Shown: positions 61,015 to 64,000 of the stretch, piece after piece
Position numbering within the stretch: position 1 is the first letter of the stretch
Layout of the letters: every line of letters begins with the position of its first letter
Source: Brachyspira hampsonii
GTDB taxonomy: Bacteria; Spirochaetota; Brachyspiria; Brachyspirales; Brachyspiraceae
Length of the DNA: 64,000 nt
Direction of reading: 5' to 3'
Assembly (NCBI RefSeq): GCF_001746205.1
Contig: NZ_MDCO01000012.1
Span: 310,001 to 374,000 of the forward strand
Made by a program: the position numbers and the translations under genes
The notes under the pieces: generated by a model
Seen by the model: only the letters and a program-made list of their open reading frames with translations
The model's database searches: none
What the model was told of the DNA's origin: nothing

Positions 61015-61410
61015 ATTTATTACAATTTCATGTTTCTAATATTAAATATAAATATATATCATTTGATTAAATACAATATTTTATATTTTTATATAATACT
61101 ATTATTTTAAATGTAATATAAAAAATATATAAAAATACTGTCTTTCTTTAGAGAATCTGTACTTCGTATAGTTCTCAGAACAATGCACTTTATTTATATA
61201 TGATACAATCCAGCAATAGTATTCTATTGGTAAAAGAACTAATTTTTAATACGACTTTGTGCTTCATATCAAATCAACAATTATTAAAATTATAAATATT
61301 ACATAATAATACAACTATATACATGTATAAGTTATACATGCTGATATATATTTTTTGAAATCTAATATAAAACCATATTATTAAAATATAGCCATTACTG
61401 TTAATACCAA
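61015..61410. other. Convergent gene-free spacer with one stable hairpin
   Basis: No gene. A hairpin with a TTCG loop lies at 61151-61176 (GAGAA ... TTCTC, inner CTGTA with TATAG). No T run follows it. A short inverted repeat ATACATGTAT/ATACATG occurs near 61319-61341. The rest is AT-rich. Confidence 0.45.
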
Positions 61411-61448
61411 AAATAAGGGTCTATAAGTTATTCTTACAGACCCTATTT
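61411..61448 (-). terminator. Terminator of the coiled-coil gene
   Basis: AAATAAGGGTCTATAAG (61411-61427) pairs with CTTACAGACCCTATTT (61433-61448) with one mismatch; on the minus strand it follows the stop at 61479 and ends in T-rich DNA. It may act in both directions. Confidence 0.8.
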
Positions 61449-61478
61449 AACAAAGATAATAATCAAACTATTTAAAAA

Positions 61479-64000
61479 TTATCCTCTTGACTGCTTATCC
61501 TTCCATGCTTTTATAATTCTTTCAACTTCATCTCTTGAATATGAACTATTTTTAACTATCTCATCTGGTTTCCAACCTTCTTTATACATCCTAATTATAA
61601 ACTCTTCTTTCTTGCTATCTATTTTAGTTGTTCCTTTTTTAGAAGTTTTAGTACCTTTATCAGACATATATTTATCAGCACTATCAAGTAAATCTTTCAA
61701 ATATCCAGCAACATATTCAGCTCTCTTTAAATTCTTAACGATATTATTATCATAATCATCATACTGATTTTTCATACGAACAAGATTTTCTCTCTGATTT
61801 TGTATTTCATCTATTATGACATTAAGCTCTTCTAATTTAGAAATAAATAGCTGAACTTTCTTATCATTCTTATCTATTTTAGCCATATCTCTTTCTAAAG
61901 AGTAAATCTTATCCATGAAATTCTTTCTAGTATCTTCAACTTCTACCATAGCCTCTTTTATGCTATCAATTCTTTCTAAAATAGTTTTAGATTCTATCGC
62001 TGATTTTCTTATTTGCTGTAATATATCATCAGCATACTCTTCTTTATCTTTAATAAATGAAAGTTTATTTTCTATTTGCGATGCTATATCTATAACAACC
62101 TGTATTCCTTCCTCAGTCTGCTCTATAATAGCATTATTTTCAGCTATATTAACAAATCTGTCTTGAATCTCACCAGACATTTCCATTAACATATTTACTT
62201 TTTCCTGAGTATCCTTTAAGCTGTCTTTTTCTTTTTTAAGACTTTCAGCATAATCTAATATATCATGATGCATTTTCTTTAAGCTGTCAAATTCAGACAT
62301 AGTCTTGTTCATTTCAACGGTTACCGCTTTAGTATCTTCAACCAAAGCATTCAATTTAGAAACATCATTTTTTATAGACTCTGCCATTTCTTTAGCATTA
62401 TTAAATACTTTTACAGTATTCATATATTTTTCCATATCTTTAGCTATACCATCTATTTTAGATTTCATAGCTTCATATTCTAAAGAAATATCATTTGTTT
62501 TTACATCAAGCATTTTGTCAATAGATTCAACTGCATCATTTAATTTTAATTTTAAATCATCAGTTCTATTATCAAAATCTTTAAGTATAATATTTGTCTT
62601 TTCATCATAGCTTAAATTAATACTTTCAAGTCTTGCATCTATTTCAGAAGAATATTTAGTTATATCTTCTTCTAAAGCAGAAACAATATCTTTCATATTT
62701 GTAATTCTTTGATCATACTCATCTAAATTATTAGTATGAGCTTTAATTATCTCTTCTTTTGCTTTCTGTATATGTTCCTTAGCATCATTCATCAAAAGCG
62801 ATAATGTCTGCTCTAAATTAGAATTTAGTCTTGCTATATATTTTTCATATTTCTCATTAGCAGACTCTTCTATAGAATGAACATTTTCCTCTATGATACT
62901 ATTTGCTTCAGATATTCTTTCATTAACTGCTTCTGATATAGAATCTCTTAATGCTGTTAATGACTCTGAAAGCCCTTCATAATGTGCTTTCAAAGCATCA
63001 AACTCTGAATTCTTTTCTTCTAATAAACTATCCATTCTACTAGAAACATTCTCTATTATAGAATCAAATTCAGTAACTTTATTTTCTATAGTAGATTTAG
63101 CATTATTAGATAACTCTTCCAATCTGGAATTGAATTTCTCTCCTTGAAGTTCTATATCCTGAGAATATTCATTGATTTTATCTTTCAATTCTAATGCTTT
63201 CTCTTCTATCATAATTTTTAATTTTTCTACTGAAGGGGCAAACTCATTTTGTAAATTGTTCATTTGCTCTTCAACAGCTTCAAGTTTTTCTTTATTATCT
63301 TCAACAGAAGTTAAAAACTCATCTTTAATACTTAAAGCCTGCTTCAAATCAGAAACAACATCTTCAACAGAATTAGTTATTTGAAGTTTAGTATCATCTA
63401 ATTGAGTATATAAAGATTCTATTTTTTCATTATAGTCTTTATACGCTTCTTCAAATAATTTTGAGAAATCCTCATGATTTTTCTCTTGTCTGTCAGTATA
63501 GAACTTTTCAGTAGTTAAATACATCTCTTTTAATTTAGCAACCTCATCATCATGTATTGTTCTAATTTCATCAACTGCCTTTTCACCTTCCATATTTACA
63601 GACATTTTTAATTCACTGATAAACTCTTCCTGATATGTATCTATTTTCTTTCTAAATTCAATAATATTATCTTCAAGCTCTTTATTCATATTATTGAAAG
63701 CATCAGTTATCTTGTTATTAATATCATTTTCAATGCCTTCTATAGCACTTCTTACATCAGAGAATTTTTCAAATTTTTTCATCTCATTATTAATAAAATT
63801 CTGAACTATAGTCATTATATGAGGTGTCAAATCATTAGTTTCTTTTACTATAGATTCATTGAAAGAAGAAACTAAATTATTAATATCTTCTCTCGCTTTA
63901 GCCAAATCACTATTATTTTCCTCAGTCATTTTATAAGACAATGAATTAATATATTCTTCAACTTCTTTTACTTTATTGCTGAATGCTTCTTCTTTCTCAG
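61479..64000 (-). CDS. Very long coiled-coil protein (SpiroCoCo type), partial
   Basis: The frame is open to the right edge, so the 5' end lies outside; 839 residues are visible. Almost the whole length is heptad coiled coil rich in Glu, Lys, Asn and Ser, without membrane segments. The only non-coil part is the tail (about the last 45 residues): FIIRMYKEGWKPDEIVKNSS and YSRDEVERIIKAWKD, which looks like a helix-turn-helix. Similar spirochaete coiled-coil proteins are thought to be structural, perhaps filament or chromosome linked. The first internal TTG at 63941 is not a real start. A terminator follows. Confidence 0.8.
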   Translation of the reverse strand, partial: EKEEAFSNKVKEVEEYINSLSYKMTEENNSDLAKAREDINNLVSSFNESIVKETNDLTPHIMTIVQNFINNEMKKFEKFSDVRSAIEGIENDINNKITDAFNNMNKELEDNIIEFRKKIDTYQEEFISELKMSVNMEGEKAVDEIRTIHDDEVAKLKEMYLTTEKFYTDRQEKNHEDFSKLFEEAYKDYNEKIESLYTQLDDTKLQITNSVEDVVSDLKQALSIKDEFLTSVEDNKEKLEAVEEQMNNLQNEFAPSVEKLKIMIEEKALELKDKINEYSQDIELQGEKFNSRLEELSNNAKSTIENKVTEFDSIIENVSSRMDSLLEEKNSEFDALKAHYEGLSESLTALRDSISEAVNERISEANSIIEENVHSIEESANEKYEKYIARLNSNLEQTLSLLMNDAKEHIQKAKEEIIKAHTNNLDEYDQRITNMKDIVSALEEDITKYSSEIDARLESINLSYDEKTNIILKDFDNRTDDLKLKLNDAVESIDKMLDVKTNDISLEYEAMKSKIDGIAKDMEKYMNTVKVFNNAKEMAESIKNDVSKLNALVEDTKAVTVEMNKTMSEFDSLKKMHHDILDYAESLKKEKDSLKDTQEKVNMLMEMSGEIQDRFVNIAENNAIIEQTEEGIQVVIDIASQIENKLSFIKDKEEYADDILQQIRKSAIESKTILERIDSIKEAMVEVEDTRKNFMDKIYSLERDMAKIDKNDKKVQLFISKLEELNVIIDEIQNQRENLVRMKNQYDDYDNNIVKNLKRAEYVAGYLKDLLDSADKYMSDKGTKTSKKGTTKIDSKKEEFIIRMYKEGWKPDEIVKNSSYSRDEVERIIKAWKDKQSRG

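Noticed and set aside
61151-61176. TTCG-loop hairpin as a terminator
   Set aside because: No T run follows on either strand; it is listed only as a structural feature of the spacer.
63939-63941. TTG as the start of the coiled-coil gene
   Set aside because: The same frame stays open upstream to the window edge with the same heptad composition, so the gene is cut by the edge.

Overview
The window looks like a stretch of a Brachyspira (spirochaete) chromosome. Base composition is very AT-rich. One gene (47798-48898) closely resembles the Brachyspira variable surface proteins (Vsp), there is an Rpn-type nuclease relic of the kind common in that genus, and several proteins are of spirochaetal type: a very long coiled-coil protein, many TPR proteins and many spirochaete-type lipoproteins. 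The genus call rests on protein recognition from memory; I do not assign a species.

Layout. 1-3624 (minus): a DUF2723 multi-membrane protein cut by the left edge. 3.9-11.5 kb: an accessory block in which a patatin phospholipase / helical protein / TPR operon is flanked by five small membrane proteins, several of them clearly paralogous and one frameshifted. 11.5-16 kb: repeats, a candidate small RNA, a RarD-type permease behind a pentanucleotide tract, and two secreted proteins. 16.1-26.6 kb: mostly housekeeping genes (TPR lipoprotein, TPR membrane protein, rsmA, pyk, NSS transporter, thioesterase, M20 peptidase, radical SAM protein). 26.7-32.5 kb: HEAT and MinD-like pair, a GT11-like glycosyltransferase behind a second pentanucleotide tract, then a cytidylate-kinase-like / PHP / TauE / hutI operon. 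32.5-42.7 kb: tandemly duplicated promoters, two TPR proteins, an aminotransferase, exported rubrerythrin, ftsY, aroA, an ABC solute-binding lipoprotein and a GT2 enzyme. 42.7-49.1 kb: DUF4132 protein, rlmN, FmdB-type zinc ribbon, then a recombination scar (Rpn relic, vsp without its signal peptide, glycosyltransferase stub). 49.2-64 kb: lipoproteins, a tandem-fused double UvrA of about 1942 residues, an HPr / GntP / dut / twin-lipoprotein operon, and a coiled-coil protein cut by the right edge.

The most unusual non-coding structure is a dispersed intergenic element seen seven or eight times as half or full palindromes. Its short GC-rich blocks (CGCACG, CGTGCG, GGGTGGG, GGGNGGG) keep almost constant spacing (about 74, 36-37 and 78 bp) while the AT-rich sequence between them differs. 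The second notable theme is simple-sequence tracts in leader ORFs: two pentanucleotide arrays each lie in a short leader frame, and in one of the three possible frames that leader runs up to and overlaps the start of the next gene. This would be a plausible phase-variable translational-coupling switch.

No rRNA, tRNA, CRISPR array, complete insertion sequence or replication origin was recognised. Function calls come from reading motifs in the translations, without any database search.
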